A stretch of DNA of 64,000 bases from Cristatella mucedo (taxonomy: Eukaryota > Bryozoa > Phylactolaemata > Cristatellidae): contig WPIO01000061.1 in assembly GCA_009760855.2 (NCBI GenBank), positions 1,193,501-1,257,500 of the forward strand, given 5' to 3'. Shown one piece after another: positions 23,400-36,040 of the stretch; within the stretch, counting starts at the first letter, position 1, and the number at the start of each line of letters is the position of its first letter. The notes beneath the pieces were generated by a model that was not told the origin of the DNA, made no database searches, and worked only from the letters and a program-made list of their open reading frames with translations. The position numbers and the translations under genes were made by a program.

Positions 23400-24800
23400 C
23401 ACAATGCTAGTACGGTGCGCACGGCATCCTGAAGCGGCGCATAGGAGCGCGTCCGCCTAAACTATTAATGGCGTCGCCGAGTGGCGCTCGGTAGCACGCC
23501 GCGGAAGAACGATCCGTTGCAGGTGCTCGGTGCATGCGCGAGCTTTCTCGCTAGAGGTCGCAGCAGGACAAGACGGTTTTGATCTGAGTGCCATGCTGGG
23601 AGCGGGAGGTGGCCGAGCTACGGTGACACGTACCTGACCTGTGCGACTGATGTCACGTTGTGTGCCGTCAGCAGAAACTGTAGAGTCGAGACCAAACGCC
23701 GAACGCTCACCGGACTAATGCTGCAGCAGCAATCGCGGGCGGCGGATTAGCCAGCTCGTGCGTACGCCGCGCCAAGCTCTACCGCGGACAGACGTGGCCG
23801 ACCGGCTTGCACAGCGAGCCCTGGTAGAATACGCGTTTTCATTCGCAGAAAGAAGTATTTCATCAGCATTTCAGCGACAGCTCAGACTTTGGCGTTCTAC
23901 AGCTGATTAATTTCGCCAGCTTCGATCTTGGTCACAGTTACTGAAAAGGAACCGGTTACGTAATAGTCTACGAAATGGCGCCGTGCAAACAGTAATCGTG
24001 TAATATTCAGATAGTTCTGCTTCAGAAATTGAGCCAGGCAGTGGTTGAGCTTTAGACGTTAAGTAAGTTGGAAGATTTGTCCGAGACGAACTGTTTGTAC
24101 CAGAGCGACAGTTGGTTCAGTGGTGCTCTGCCGTCCGTAACGGAGCTGCAATACGCCGCCGCCGATTTTAGACGCCTCTAACCCTCCGTCGCCGTCGAAT
24201 AGGATTCCCTACACTGTGGATACGGACTTGTTGTCTTAAGGTATAGGAGCTCTTTACGGCTGCAGTATTCTGCTACTGTCGGCCAACCAGCGTGCACTGG
24301 TCTTGCACCTACGAGTCCCGAGCGGCTGCTCAAAGGTTCTGGTATTTGTATTTTCCGGTTCCTGTGTTTTCCGGCGGCCGGTATTTATCGCACGTCGGCT
24401 GGCGACGAGCACCACTACGAGCGGCCTGCATTTGCAGTCTAGCTCGGTCCGGACGGGAAAGCCGCTCAGTTCACTTGTAAGGCAGTGCAGTTTTGCCCTA
24501 CGCTTAGCCGATATAGAACCTGTCAGCGCCTCTACCCTACGCAGTGTCACGTCGAGGCTCGCGATTACGAAGACCCGATCGTCGTCGAGCGTCGAGCGCC
24601 GCCGAGCGCCGCAGAGCGCCGCAGAGCGCCGCGGCGGCGGAGGAGCTCGGCGCTCTGCGGCGGCAGCGACGAGAGAGAGAGAGAGAGACCGAACGACCGA
24701 CCAGACAAGCGCATGCACCCAGTCGAAGACGAAGGGAGACGGGACTCGCGAAAGCCTAAATCCTCTGGCGGCTCGGCGCCTAAATGATGACAAATGACGC
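23400..24800. other. GC-rich segment with an inverted repeat, intron 3
   Basis: Composition is GC-rich with many CpGs. At 24608 to 24621 and again at 24618 to 24631 is gccgcagagcgccg, whose exact reverse complement is at 24648 to 24661. A GA array follows at 24670 to 24688. The open frame of about 180 codons on the minus strand (24254 to 24793) is arginine-rich and opposed by equally open frames, so I do not call it a gene. Confidence 0.6.
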
Positions 24801-25149
24801 TGACAGTAATTCGATTTTCAATTAATTGATGACCAAAACTGACGTGAATGAGAAATCCAATGTCTCTTTTCAAGTGAGCCTTTTTGATCGTCCAACACTC
24901 GGCTAAAGGTGAAATCGGCAGCGGTTCATTTGAAAAACAAGGTCACCTGCACCCGGAGGACATAATTGGGTGAAAAATTACAAAGGTGAAAAATAGCGAG
25001 AGCCGCACTGGGAATCGAACCTGACATCTCTCGATTACCGTCCTTAAATCGATCTCAAGTAGACTAAATTTCTCAACGGCCGGATCATTCCTGTCAATTT
25101 GTCTTGCATGGCCTTTTCACTCATGATCATCTGCCTCACACTAGGTAAC

Positions 25150-25310
25150 GCATAAACAGCTCCACTGTAGACCTCCGCCCACCACCCCCAATGCCCAATC
25201 CCAAAGCTATGCTCAATCCGAACTATACCTCCACGGTAGCACCTGCCAAAGCCTGATTTCAAAGCTACGCTCCAGCCGAATAATAGCTCCACTGTAGCAA
25301 GCGCCAAGGC
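25150..25310. repeat. Diverged tandem repeat, unit about 58 bp
   Basis: Two clear units start aaagctatgctcaatccgaa (25203) and aaagctacgctccagccgaa (25260). A third partial unit lies upstream (agctccactgtagacc). Confidence 0.65.
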
Positions 25311-26039
25311 CTAGTCCTTGAGAGTACTCAGTGCGCACTCTATTTCTATTACGAACTAGCATGTACCCGCGTCATGGGGAAATTCAATTTGGCATTTACA
25401 GACAATGAATAGAAGCGTGTGACTTCGCAAAGGCTCAGCCGCAATGACTCACTGACCAGCAGACTGATGTCAAGGCTGAATGCCCCAATCACACGCTTCA
25501 TTTTCCCCTCATTCCACCAAGACATTAATCCCCACAGCTTCTACATTAATAATTTCATATAAATATATATATACTAGTGCATATATTACAATACTTGATA
25601 TTTTTTACTTGAGGCTCATCATAGCTGTACCGTAGTATGAATATAAAACATTTCACAACCTAAAAGGAACATCAGCAATTTGTGGTTTTAGGATGGACAC
25701 ACTCCCAGACTTAAAGTCAAAATTATGTAGGCTGACGGTTAGGGTCTAGTAGCATTTCAAGAAATAGGCCAGCCGCGGAGTTGTACAGCTTCAAGCGAAG
25801 ACCATTTCAGACCAAATACCTTGAAGAGAGAACCATCCAGGCGTACGCCTCACTCTGCGAAACGTTGGTGATTTCGTTCGTTATTACTGTTTCAACTATT
25901 TCTACAAAGTTGTAACACCGTTAGTCCAGAGCACTACGGTCAATGCTTGATGGCTTGATGGCTGTATACAACCCGGCTTTTAGAACCGAGCATGCTGAAT
26001 TAAGAAACGTTACACACTTAGCTTAAAACTGGTGGCAGT

Positions 26040-26532
26040 CACAGTAGAGACGCTTTGATTTTTAGATCATAGAAGCGTTTTTTATTCATATTAGTATAAA
26101 TAACTGTCACAACCACTCATTTGCAAAATTAATCATTTTCAATTGAAGTTACATTAAAAACAGCCCAACTAGAGGTCAAAATACTAAAAAAATACCATTT
26201 CAGCTAACATACTTCCAAATCCCAAGGTACGGCTTTCGTATAGTCATGATGCAGAGACGCTCTGGTTTTAGATCATAGTGGGTTCAATATACATGAAAAT
26301 TTTCAGCTGATTAAACAGCCTCGTTTGTATAGCGGCAGAAGAGCTTTATCGACTATCGCCTCCGCTTGCAGTTTGAAATAAAGAATCACCGAATTGCAGG
26401 GTTCGATCCCACGACCTAGGGCAAGAAGAGCGAGCATCTTACCTCCTGTGCTACCACGGCCCAGCATAATTAAATGTCACGACTATTCACAAGCAAAATT
26501 AACCATCTGAAATTGAAGTTCTATTAAAAAGC
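26040..26532. repeat. 120-bp tandem duplication, one copy split by SINE-2
   Basis: Copy A (26040 to 26162) and copy B (26246 to 26532) share gagacgctttgatttttaga / gagacgctctggttttagat, and then gcaaaattaatcattttcaa / gcaaaattaaccatctgaaa with ttgaagtt and attaaaaa. Copy B is interrupted by a SINE-2. Confidence 0.75.
26299..26463 (-). mobile_element. SINE-2 copy inside duplicated segment
   Basis: It runs from cagctgattaaacagcctcg to the tRNA-like head (gggttcgatcccacgaccta). Confidence 0.8.
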
Positions 26533-26964
26533 AATAATAGCAACTCATAGTTTGGTTCTGGTTTACTAGTGGACTGCCGTCGTGCCAGTGTCCAAACTAC
26601 GGCTGCTGAATTTTTGTTCTGTAAGTTAGTTAACTTCTAATCCGGTCTAACTTTTTTTTTCTTATTCTATTTACTTTCTCATTCCAATGAACCATTTCTT
26701 ATTCTAAAAACTTAAGTGATCAGAAAGAATCAGGAAGCTATTAAAGTGCAAGACAAGTGCACACATTTTAAATCTGGTGGCACGTCCCTTCATGTGCCTT
26801 TTTAAAATACACTGATCATATCCGGGTTGACGTTCAGCCCAAACGTAATTGTCTGCGTACGCCATTTCACTATCAATATTGTATTACATTATGCGTAGGT
26901 CATTGCGTATATAAGATAAAAATGGTCGTTTGCGTATAAAAGATAAAAATGGTCATTTGCACAT

Positions 26965-27500
26965 CGCGCTAAGAGAAAAAAATCTCTATCGAAGAGCTTT
27001 TTAACTCGGTGCTACAGAAGCAATAACTAAGGTTCAGTGACTTGTACTGCATTATCCGTTGACAAGTATGCCAAAGCATGCGCTTATCATGCTAAGACCA
27101 GACTGCAAACGCAATCGAGAAGTCACTCACAACAACCGGTTAGGAAGACTTCCCGCTCCTAAGCTACAATCAATCTTGCATGGTCAAGCATGCAAAGTAG
27201 AAGCGGACAAAAGGTTTGCTTGAATAAAGGAAATGCTGAGCATAACAGGTGCATTTATAGGAGAAATTTAAATGATTTCAAGTCATCGCAAGTGCTGATA
27301 GAAGCGAGACACGAGTTCCAGACTTCCGCTACTTACGAATAGAAGGCCCAATTACCAAATAGTTTCAATTTATTTTGAGGAACTGCAAGGCGACTAGAAG
27401 CCGACGAGGTGATACAGCGAGCTATATAAGGCTGGCGCCGGTTTTTAGTTACATCAGCGATTGATTTTAGCTGTAACGAAAGTCTTTTTGACGTATCTAC
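26965..27500 (-). mobile_element. Old L2-type 3' region
   Basis: Hairpin-like start (gctaagagaaaaaaatctct, atcgaagagctttttaac) and, further on, gagttccagacttccgctac and gaggaactgcaaggcgacta, in the same order as antisense L2-A but strongly diverged. Confidence 0.4.
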
Positions 27501-28805
27501 ATTCTAAGCTAATGCTACGTAGTTTTTGCTACTCGGTGGTGGCATGAGGCTCTTCGCTATGCAGGCAAATCTTTCTTTTGCACACTCCAAGTTAATAACC
27601 AGCTGGCGAATTTCGTGCAATAAAGTTCAAAGGAGCGAAGTTTAACTCAATCGGAAGAAAAATAATGAAGGAGTTGAGCGGCGCAGAAGCAAAAGAGTAC
27701 GGTAGATGGAGATGGAGTTTAATAAATTACAGTACGAGTGCATATTTTGACAAGAATTTGAGAGTTCCTCTGTGTAGAATCTAAGCAAAGTATCGATCTC
27801 AAGCAGTCATTAGCTGGAATAAGAGCGAATGATAAGTCTCAGTCCTTACATCTAAAAGTGGGCAAACCTACTGCCGGCAGAACGTGTAACAACAAGACCG
27901 ACATCTAAACTACTCAAAATTGAATGCAAAATACGAGCAGGGCACAAACGAAATTAAAAAATTTCAATAATATATGTATAATACATGTTCGCTCAAGTAT
28001 TCATACATCTATTCTGGTATATTCGGCACACTAAATCTTTACTAACAAGAGATTAGTAATCACCGGATCGCTGTCTAATTGAGCACCACTCCGGCGACAG
28101 GAGTTAAAATAGACCACTGGAGTTCACACTTAAAATCCATCAATTAGGTTAGCAACAATTGTAAGTGCACAATATTCTCAAAGGTTTCAGCTGTTGATTT
28201 ACTGGAGGCGCGAGTGCCCCAAGCAGTGCTGAATGCTGGCAGCGTCCTACAATTTCTGCTTACTTACTGGTCGGAGACTCGCGGTTGACAACGCTGCTGG
28301 TCGCGTGACCGACTAGCTCATCTTGCAGGGTCTTGGTTGAATACGCTAGCTGACGAGGAGCATTGAAAGCTTCGCTGTCATTGCTAGCAGAGCTTTTCTG
28401 CCGATCCTCACTCCGTACCTGAGCTGCGGACAAATCATGAGATCGTGCGCTTACTAGTTACAGTTGTCGCACTTTTTCTGTTACTGCCGAAGCTGACCAA
28501 GCTGACTAAACTTGACACCAAGCAAAATATGCTTTTCTGTTATTCCAAAGCGAACTGGTCAAAGGATTTCATGCTTTAAATCAGTCCATAAATGCTTTTT
28601 TGTAGAAGACATGCTCAGCAATCCTTGAGCAAGTCTCATACAAAGCCCTCTGATTAATAAGCGCCTGTCTACAACGCTACGACTTATTCGGCTGCTTTTA
28701 AGTTAGCAAATTCAATTAGCACGTAAAGTGCTCACCTTCTGGGCTAGGCTCTATCTTTTCAATTCTTACGCTTTAAAATAAATGATATAAAATAATAAAA
28801 ACATG

Positions 28806-28943
28806 TAATTCATTTTTATAGCGCCCCAAGAGAACCTAATCTCTATTCAGGTGCTTTACATAAGCCTCCGGGCTCGAGCCAACGACCTCAGCCAGACCTT
28901 GGTCGAGGCGAGTACCTTTACCACTGGACCAAACCAGCTCAGC
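28806..28943 (-). mobile_element. SINE-1 copy
   Basis: Near-consensus: aattcatttttatagcgccc, ggctcgagccaacgacctca, ccactggaccaaaccagctc. Full length on the minus strand. Confidence 0.88.
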
Positions 28944-29082
28944 GGATGTATTTATTCAGAGAAAACTGGTTTTGTGCAAGTATGTAGTTAAATGAAAATA
29001 AAAAATGTGCAGCATTATATATTCTTGTATCGTATCACCGGCAGTGCGAGAAATTATATATCAGCCCTTTTATAAGTCTTCC

Positions 29083-29192
29083 AGTACCGAAAGCCGCATA
29101 GGCTGTGAGTGCGCTATACAAAAATCTCCTGCGTAACACCCAAATGGTCTTTATGACTTTGTGGAGTTACAAACGGAGATACATTACATTCC
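29083..29192 (+). mobile_element. L2-B 3' terminal fragment
   Basis: From ccgaaagccgcataggctgt to ggagttacaaacggagatac and ATTACATT. Extreme 5' truncation. Confidence 0.85.
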
Positions 29193-29795
29193 AGCACTTC
29201 CTACGCAATAGTTTCCTGGAACAGTTAATTTGTGTCGCCAAGCTCGAGTAGATATACTCTGGTGGACTGCTAAGGCTTCGACTTGATACGACGCGAGAGT
29301 GTAAGGCTGATCTACTTCCTGGGGCGTTGAAGGTATGGGTTTTGACCCTGATTTGCCTAGTGCTTATTTGCATGTCCAGGTGCGGGTATATCCGTCAGTA
29401 ACTCGTCAGTAAACCACGTTCTTCGGCGAAAGGCTGGAACAGCTCATTTTTGGTCCGTATTTGTAGGACCGGAGAGCACGTTTAGGCGCGAGTATCCTAG
29501 CCATTGTGTGTCTCGAGAGTAGGAATGAGGTGAATAAGAATTGTGTACTCTGTAATAATCTAGAGCCATTGCAGCCCCTTTAGCAAAGGGACACGCCAAT
29601 TACAGAGTTTTCTTGGATCGTATGAGGCTCGCGCGTCGGCCGTATTAATAGTTCACTGTGAAGCCCAATGCCTTGGCATCTTATAGGTCATCTGCAATCT
29701 TTGGACTGTTACCCTTGAGCGCCAGGGATAGCAGGTTTTTAATGCTGAGACCAGCTGCTCTCCTTTCCCTACCACGCATTGATATTTAATGATAT

Positions 29796-30035
29796 AATAA
29801 TAATACATTTGTATTACGTCCTCATACAACTTAACTACTATCTAGGCACTTAACATATGCTGTAAAGGAAGCATGATCGCACATTTAGTGGTAGCATGCA
29901 CAAAGTCAACAAAAATAGCATGCTTAGAAATGAAATGCACAGGGTCAGCATGCAAATAAATAAGATTAGTGAGAGCATGCAGTGTCAGCACGCAGAAGCA
30001 TATAAAGGACGAATCAAAGGGACCCACTAAATGTC
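29796..30035 (-). mobile_element. L2-A 3' end, diverged
   Basis: Degraded hairpin and tail, then gcacagggtcagcatgcaaa and aaagggacccactaaatg from the 3' untranslated region. Confidence 0.75.
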
Positions 30036-30339
30036 CCGCCTAATGCCCTTTTTCTGTGCAACTTTACGTCGTTCAACAGCTCTCCGATGGCTATATGAAA
30101 AGCCGCATAAATGCTAGGCCCTTTTGCTCCTGAGCTTTAACCTAGTGGTTCGTGCTGCATGCGGTTAATGCAGAGGCAGAGAGGCGGAAGTTAGAGGTTA
30201 GAGGCTCGCACTTCTATCTAGGTCGCGGATTCCATTCCTACAGAGGGACATCTGGCATTGCCCACTGTGTGGTGCATTGCTTGGATTTATCTGTGATGGA
30301 GCTTTGAAGGAAGCGAGAGCAAATCTTGTCGGCGGTACA

Positions 30340-30425
30340 TAATAATAATAATTACTATTATTATAAATTTGTATAGCAACCTCGGAGAATTTTTTTCTAG
30401 GCACTTTACATATTCTGTATAGAAA
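30340..30425 (-). mobile_element. L2-A 3' terminal fragment
   Basis: An (AAT)-rich tail followed by a shortened hairpin (gcaacctcggagaatttttt, ctaggcactttacatat). It lies 150 bases downstream of exon 3. A tRNA-like head may lie just before it (30140 to 30250). Confidence 0.65.
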
Positions 30426-30573
30426 GCCTTACAAGTTATGAAGTGTCGTGTTTTTGTTTTCGTCAGCAACCTACATCGTGGGCAAACAAGCTAGTATCAA
30501 CCAACGGCCAACCGACATCATAACGCCTTAGCTACTAAATTCCAATTTAGCCGTCACGTCTACCAGTGCTCAC

Positions 30574-30834
30574 CTTGAGTAATCTTCGTATCGACGCCAA
30601 TGCCGGTCATGATCTTGGCCGAAGCCGCCTCTCCTGCGGTAGAGAGCTTGGACGTAGGCAAGAGCAGAGCTGCATCTATGCCAAATCTATGGGCTGCATC
30701 GCCAAAAGTCGCGCCCTCGGAGGCCTCAGTAGCCGCAGTCGGTCGCTGCGCATGCGCCTCGTTGATGAGTGAGCCAATGTAATCGGTGAGCTCCAGCGCC
30801 ACGTCGGTCGGCACCTGGTCCGGCACCAGTTCGC
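30574..30834 (-). CDS. Exon 3 of IA-2/PTPRN-like gene: luminal membrane-proximal ectodomain
   Basis: This 261-bp exon is bounded by TTGCAG/GC and ACTCAAG/GTGAGC, both close to consensus. It is phase 1 on both sides, so it joins exon 2 in frame with a Gly codon (G+GC). It starts ELVPDQVPTDVALELTDYIG, which I align with VTDQxPLxxxxGxxLLEILA at the start of the IA-2 mature-ectodomain (MPE) domain. It ends with KIMTGIGVDTK, comparable to the family's LQTGVG near the end of that domain. The middle (alanine-rich, ATFGDAAHRFG) aligns poorly, so the match is suggestive only. The MPE domain is luminal, sits just outside the membrane and mediates dimerisation in vertebrate members. Strand, order and phase agree with exons 2 and 4. 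An unrelated nested gene is the main alternative. Confidence 0.6.
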
Positions 30835-30960
30835 CTGCAAGGCACCGGCCCCACGTGACAACTTGCGTGCACTTACAATGTCAGCAAGACTGAGCTGTGC
30901 CGTAGAGTCTCTCGTAAGTCTATGTGGATGCTGCGATCGACTGTCGGAGACGGCCAGGTC

Positions 30961-31120
30961 AAGGCTTATTTAACCGCCTAATTAGTACGGCGGCAGAAGT
31001 GCCTTGACGGCTATTACCACCGCTTGCATTGGACAATACAGGATCACCCACCGCAGGACTCGAACTCGGGACCTGAGTCGTGCCGAGCTAGCACCTTACC
31101 TCCAGGGCAAAGACCCAGGG
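30961..31120 (-). mobile_element. SINE-2 copy, diverged
   Basis: aaccgcctaattagtacggc and gcaggactcgaactcgggac mark the tail and box B. It lies about 130 bases upstream of exon 3. Confidence 0.75.
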
Positions 31121-31836
31121 GCCAGGTATTCGCTCACTCAATCTTTATGTAAGTACGCACGGTATCGAAGCCCTATTCCTCCATGAAACCAGCGACCGCC
31201 TAGAGGCCCGAAGCTGCTCCGATTTCTTGTAAGAGTCTTGCAAGGACCTGCAATTAGGCTGACTTCCTTAGCAATCTGATTACCTGACCGACTGCAGATC
31301 CACTCGGCTCTACCACGGCTCGCTGCTACGTTGAGCTACGGTCTATAGCCTGCGGCATGCTGCGGAGTTGGCCTTTTCTTACATAAGCCAACTATCCTCA
31401 ACGATGAAACTTCGATCTGAATTAGCGCCACCCGTAGGTCTTCAATATGATAAACGTTCACAAGCAGTCACCTAACGATCACTTAAGCCACTTTTGCGTC
31501 TTGCTTCTGTCCTACTTCGGTCTTCATTCTTGCACGAAAATTACACGGTCAGTTGTCCTTCCACCTTGCATCCTACTTGCTCTTCCCCAAATTGTTCGTG
31601 GGAAAATTGCGTATGCTAGGGAGGTAGGAAATGCCCATCCACCGCGATGCACCTCCCTGTGAAGTTTATACTTCACGATTGCCTTTATCGCTCGCCGTCT
31701 CACTATCTGATTTTTACATGAAGAACTTCTCACAAACATTGACTCTGTGGAAAGCTTCGACGATTTCGGTGGTCAACTTGTCCATCATGCTTTTCAAAGC
31801 AATGAAGAGGCATATCCGCGAAGGCGAATAGGGTTT

Positions 31837-32012
31837 GTGAGCCGAGATGGCTCACTAGGTAAGGCGGTTGCTTTTCATGACCTCGGCCCCGAGGTCGTGG
31901 GTTTGAATCCCGTGATGGGCGATCCTTCATCGCCACTGCAAGCGACGATGATAGCCGTAAAGTCTCTTCCGTCGCTATACAAAAGAGGCTGTTAAATCAG
32001 CTAGTATTTATT
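31837..32012 (+). mobile_element. SINE-2 copy, well preserved
   Basis: Full head (gagccgagatggctcactag, box B gaggtcgtgggtttgaatcc), body (gcgatccttcatcgccactg) and tail (gttaaatcagctagtattta). It serves as the reference for the family. Confidence 0.9.
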
Positions 32013-32239
32013 GTTTATTCTTATTTATTATAGGTCATTTGTTCAGTCTTGTGCTAGTCTTTGCCAAGAAGTAGAACCATGCTCAGCTTCTGTGTCCGTT
32101 CAGCCCTCCATCAATCCCGTCTTGGGGACGTAAGCACCAAAGACTGAAGTACGTAAGACTGAAGCGTGATTAAAGCAAAGCTGATATATTCGGCCAGCCT
32201 TGCTTTTGCCACACTTTAGTATTTTTTCTCGTATATAGA

Positions 32240-32418
32240 CGTATGTGCGCATGTGCTCGCCTGTACGCATGCGTTTGTCCACATGTGCGCGCGTGCGCGT
32301 CTGTGTGCGTGTCTTCACGTTTCTGCGCGTGTGCGCGTTTTCGCGTGTGCGCGTTTGTGCGTGAGCGCGTTTGCGCGCGTGCACGCGTGTCCGCGTGTCC
32401 GCGTGTGCGAGTGTGCGA

Positions 32419-32451
<33 letters not shown>

Positions 32452-32455
32452 TGTT
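32240..32455. repeat. Alternating TG/CG tract
   Basis: About 215 bases of degenerate (TG)n and (CG)n such as gtgcgcgcgtgcgcgtctgt, ending in a clean (TG)n. Strong Z-DNA candidate. Open frames across it are artefacts. Confidence 0.95.
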
Positions 32456-33358
32456 TGATCTACGTGTATGTGCATGTGATCTACTTAATGATAACGTATG
32501 AATACGTAACTGTGGTTACGACAACGTTGTGTGGGCAGTATTTCGGTGCAGCCAGCACTGCACGACAAGAGCACTATACGCTTCATTAGTTCCTGGAAAG
32601 ATTATTTAAATATTTACTTATTTAAAACCTTCTCGACTGCTAGAAGTTTGATCAATTCCTCGCTCAAAGTTAGTTCCACCGAGCTGCCGCCTTGAGATTC
32701 GCTACCTAACCAGCCACTATACAGGTAACACTGATCAATTCGCACGCTCCGTAAAATTTTGAGCTTTCACGCATGCAAAATTGGCACACTATTCAGCCCG
32801 TTCTGAGAAAGCACTTTTTTCTACTAGCTCTCACCTGTTAGCAACTTCAGAAGCAGAGTATCTTTGTCGCTAGGAGCATTCAATAACTTCTTTGCCTCGG
32901 TTAAGCGAGTCGGCGAGTTGTCTAGAAGCAGAAGAGTTATTAAAATGCAGCATTCCTGCTTCTATTCGCCGAGCCAGGATTACATTGCATTATTCAATAT
33001 TACATTATTACATCGCCGAGCCAGGATTACATTAATTTTTGCCTGAGTGCTTCAGTGGCATCCACCTTGTTGCTACATGCAGCCTTACTCTGGAGGCTCT
33101 CGCTACATAGTGGGCGGCGCGTAACGAACGGCGGAGTGGTAGACGCACAATCACTGTACGCATCCGGCCAAGCCACTCTCCCTGGTAGGCAAAGCGAGCT
33201 GAATTTCCGCAAGGTCTTTTCAGATAAAGACTCCAACCTCCAGGCATTCACCTTCTCGTGAGTGTAGGTCCTTAAGCGTGACGCCCTACCCTTACCTAAC
33301 CTACCCACCCTCCCAGGTCGTCCGTAGCGATACGCCTGCCCCTCACGCAGACACGTAT

Positions 33359-33534
<176 letters not shown>

Positions 33535-33787
33535 ACCAAGACTGGCCTATAGGCACCCTTTTCTCTGCAGAGATATTTAGAGTGAAGTCATGAAGGGTGC
33601 CGGTGGGTGGTTTCGCTTCGTCGACGCAAGGCCCGTCAGCTAGACGTCAGCAAGCGAGTCTTCAGTTGCTGGTCGTAACATCCTGTTATTCAAAATGCTA
33701 TTGGCAAGCCTTCACATAAGCTTCCTAATGTTCAGTATCTAAAGTTGAATCGTGAGCCGGCTCGAGCACGGATGTCTACCTTCCAAC

Positions 33788-33952
33788 AAGTAATAATAAT
33801 AATAATACATTTGAAGCGCTCTCAGAGAACTTAATCTCATTTACGCACTTTATATATGCTGTAAAGGAGGCATTGGCTAACTCTTAATGGTACATGGCAG
33901 GTGTCAATCAGCGTAGCATGGTTAGGGTGACGTGCACAGTACCAACATTTAA
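33788..33952 (-). mobile_element. L2-A 3' end
   Basis: (AAT)n tail, a shortened hairpin (gaagcgctctcagagaactt) and part of the 3' untranslated region. Confidence 0.78.
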
Positions 33953-35499
33953 CAGTATCGCTCGATCATAATGTATGACTATATAACTGTAATGACGACA
34001 CCACTCTGTGGGAAGTATATCGATGCAGTACAGTGTGACACTACGATAACCTTGTGCGTAAAATCCCAGTACTAGATAAATTTTGCATGATGAAAAGTGG
34101 CATCCTAGACTCGGTCCATTTAAAATAAGGCTTTCGTGGTGCGATTACCAACCTGTGCACGTATATCAATAAAAGACCTTGGCGCTCTTGGATATACACC
34201 TCAAAGGGGGAAGAGCTCGGACGCACAGTAGAGAGCCACAGTGCCTGGTGTGTTTCCTTCGCCTCCATCTGGGTGCGGCCAAGTGCCCACGTGCCTCCAG
34301 CCGACCAGCTGAAGCTTAATTCATTTTTCTCTCAGTGCTTTTGCATCGATTGCTGTTGGCTGTTATGTTGGTGCAGGTAATTGTAATCTCGCCATTAAAA
34401 ACCCGTCTTCTCAGGAAGAACTGGTGCCTGGCTTGGGAAGTCTCATGGGAGTGCCGCTAGGCGACAGGCTGTTAATTAACAAGTTATGCTCTCAAGTCTC
34501 TTAGTGCAGCAGACCATCGACCTCGGCGACAGGGCTCTAATCATTCAGCCGCTAAGCGCTCACTTCCTTAATGCTTATGCCATGTGAATGCATTCGCACT
34601 TATTTCAATAGCTAGCTCTTGATGAAGTCAGCAACTACGAGCCACCCGGACTGGATTACGGAAAGGCGTTATAAAGGTGACGGTAAGCGTCAGGCTTGAA
34701 TAATTTGGACTTGCAGAAAGGACAATCAAATAGACAAATAATTTCTCAATGAGCCCGGCCGGGTCTAATCACAATTCATGCTTATCAATGCAATGCAAAT
34801 GATAAATGCATGCGACAGTGCAATCACATGGCTCTGTTGAGGACTGATATCTAACGTGAATCTTATCGGTCAAAAGGATTTTAATCGTAAGGCTCAATAA
34901 TGCTGCCTTCGGTCGTTCTGTGCTTTCACATAGAAAAATTCAGGCTATCTTTGAATTAAAACAACGTCGGTCCAACGTACGAATGACGCGGACATTCTGC
35001 CAATGCTCTGGCTATTTAGAAAGCTTTTTGGTAGGGGGCAACTCCGCATTTAATCTCATCAATAAAACGAATGGCTCATAATCATCCGCACATCTTGCGA
35101 AGTATTTCCACCAATGTGAAAATAACTTTGCCACCGGACCATTGCAGGACACGTTGCGCCTTCCTTGAGTTAAATTCTCATTAATCATCTGTATTATTCG
35201 CTGATACACGAAAAATATATAATAGGACTAAATTGTACTGATTCAGGCTTGCCGATTTATTGTACTTATTCACACATGCTGCGTTCTCAGCCTAGCGGCC
35301 ACTGGGCTGCCTAGGCATGGCAATGTAACTAGTGGCGCGCTGACAGGCAAAATGAGGCCGGCCGCTAGACCTCTGGTCTTGCGGAGTCGCTCTGGTGTCT
35401 GGCTCTGTCTTGCAGAAAATGATAACATTCTGCATAAGCAGCAGTAGGACAGCGAGCTAAAACAATTGCAGCGGCGGGCTATGACGATGAGCAGAAAGA

Positions 35500-36040
35500 T
35501 GACCGAAGAACAAAGAGAGTAACCACCAGACTGCGGTTGCATAGGCAGCATCCTTATGGCACGCGACTGGATAGATTGTGGCATGGAATTCATTTGTCTA
35601 ATCGACCAGCCGTTTTCCTAAGAGCCTCGCCACTTTTAACCGTAATGCATTCCTATAAATTAGCTGCCCCATTTATCCGCTTAAAGACCTTCGGCGACAG
35701 AAGCTTTAGCTCTGCAGGTCCTAGACTGTGGAACTCGCTTCCACAATTCTTACGCAACGACAACTACTCACCTACTGCCGACTATGGCACATCCTTTTCA
35801 GCGGTCCTGAGCTGCTACTTCTATGCTATTCACTACCTCAACTGCTCTCCTGACTCTGCTATGCTTCCCACTTTTTCTTTGTTGCGTTAGATGAAGTCTT
35901 TTGGCTACCGAATGCGCACCGAAAGCCGCTTAGGCTGTGAGTGCGCTATACAAAACTCTCCTGCGTAACACCCACATGGTCTTTATGACTTTGAGGTGTT
36001 ACAGACGGAGATACATTACATTACATTGCATTACATGCCT
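35500..36040 (+). mobile_element. L2-B LINE 3' portion, best copy
   Basis: The coding end reads RLKTFGDRSFSSAGPRLWNSLP, the C-terminal signature of the CR1/L2 group (about 35680 to 35745). It is followed by an untranslated region with aaagccgcttaggctgtgag and gctatacaaaactctcctgc, and a tail of ACATT repeats. The left edge is uncertain. The tail type separates this family from L2-A. Confidence 0.8.

Larger units (their letters stand above)
18271..30573 (-). other. Intron 3 of IA-2-like gene (inferred)
   Basis: This 12-kb stretch carries TA/TG repeats (18414 to 18600), several L2-A, L2-B and SINE fragments, a GC-rich CpG-rich segment at 20.7 to 20.97 kb and another at 23.4 to 24.8 kb, a diverged tandem array near 25.15 to 25.31 kb and a 120-bp duplication with a SINE in one copy (26.04 to 26.53 kb). 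I see nothing recognisable in 21800 to 22440, 22520 to 23400, 25310 to 26040 and 27500 to 28800. Confidence 0.5.

Noticed and set aside
24254..24797. Open frames of about 160 to 180 codons on both strands
   Set aside because: GC-rich, arginine-rich, with an inverted repeat and a GA array inside. No splice sites, start context or family supports either strand.
31837..31915. A possible tRNA gene at the SINE-2 head
   Set aside because: Box A and box B are present, but the body and tail match many other copies, so it is a tRNA-derived SINE and not a tRNA gene.
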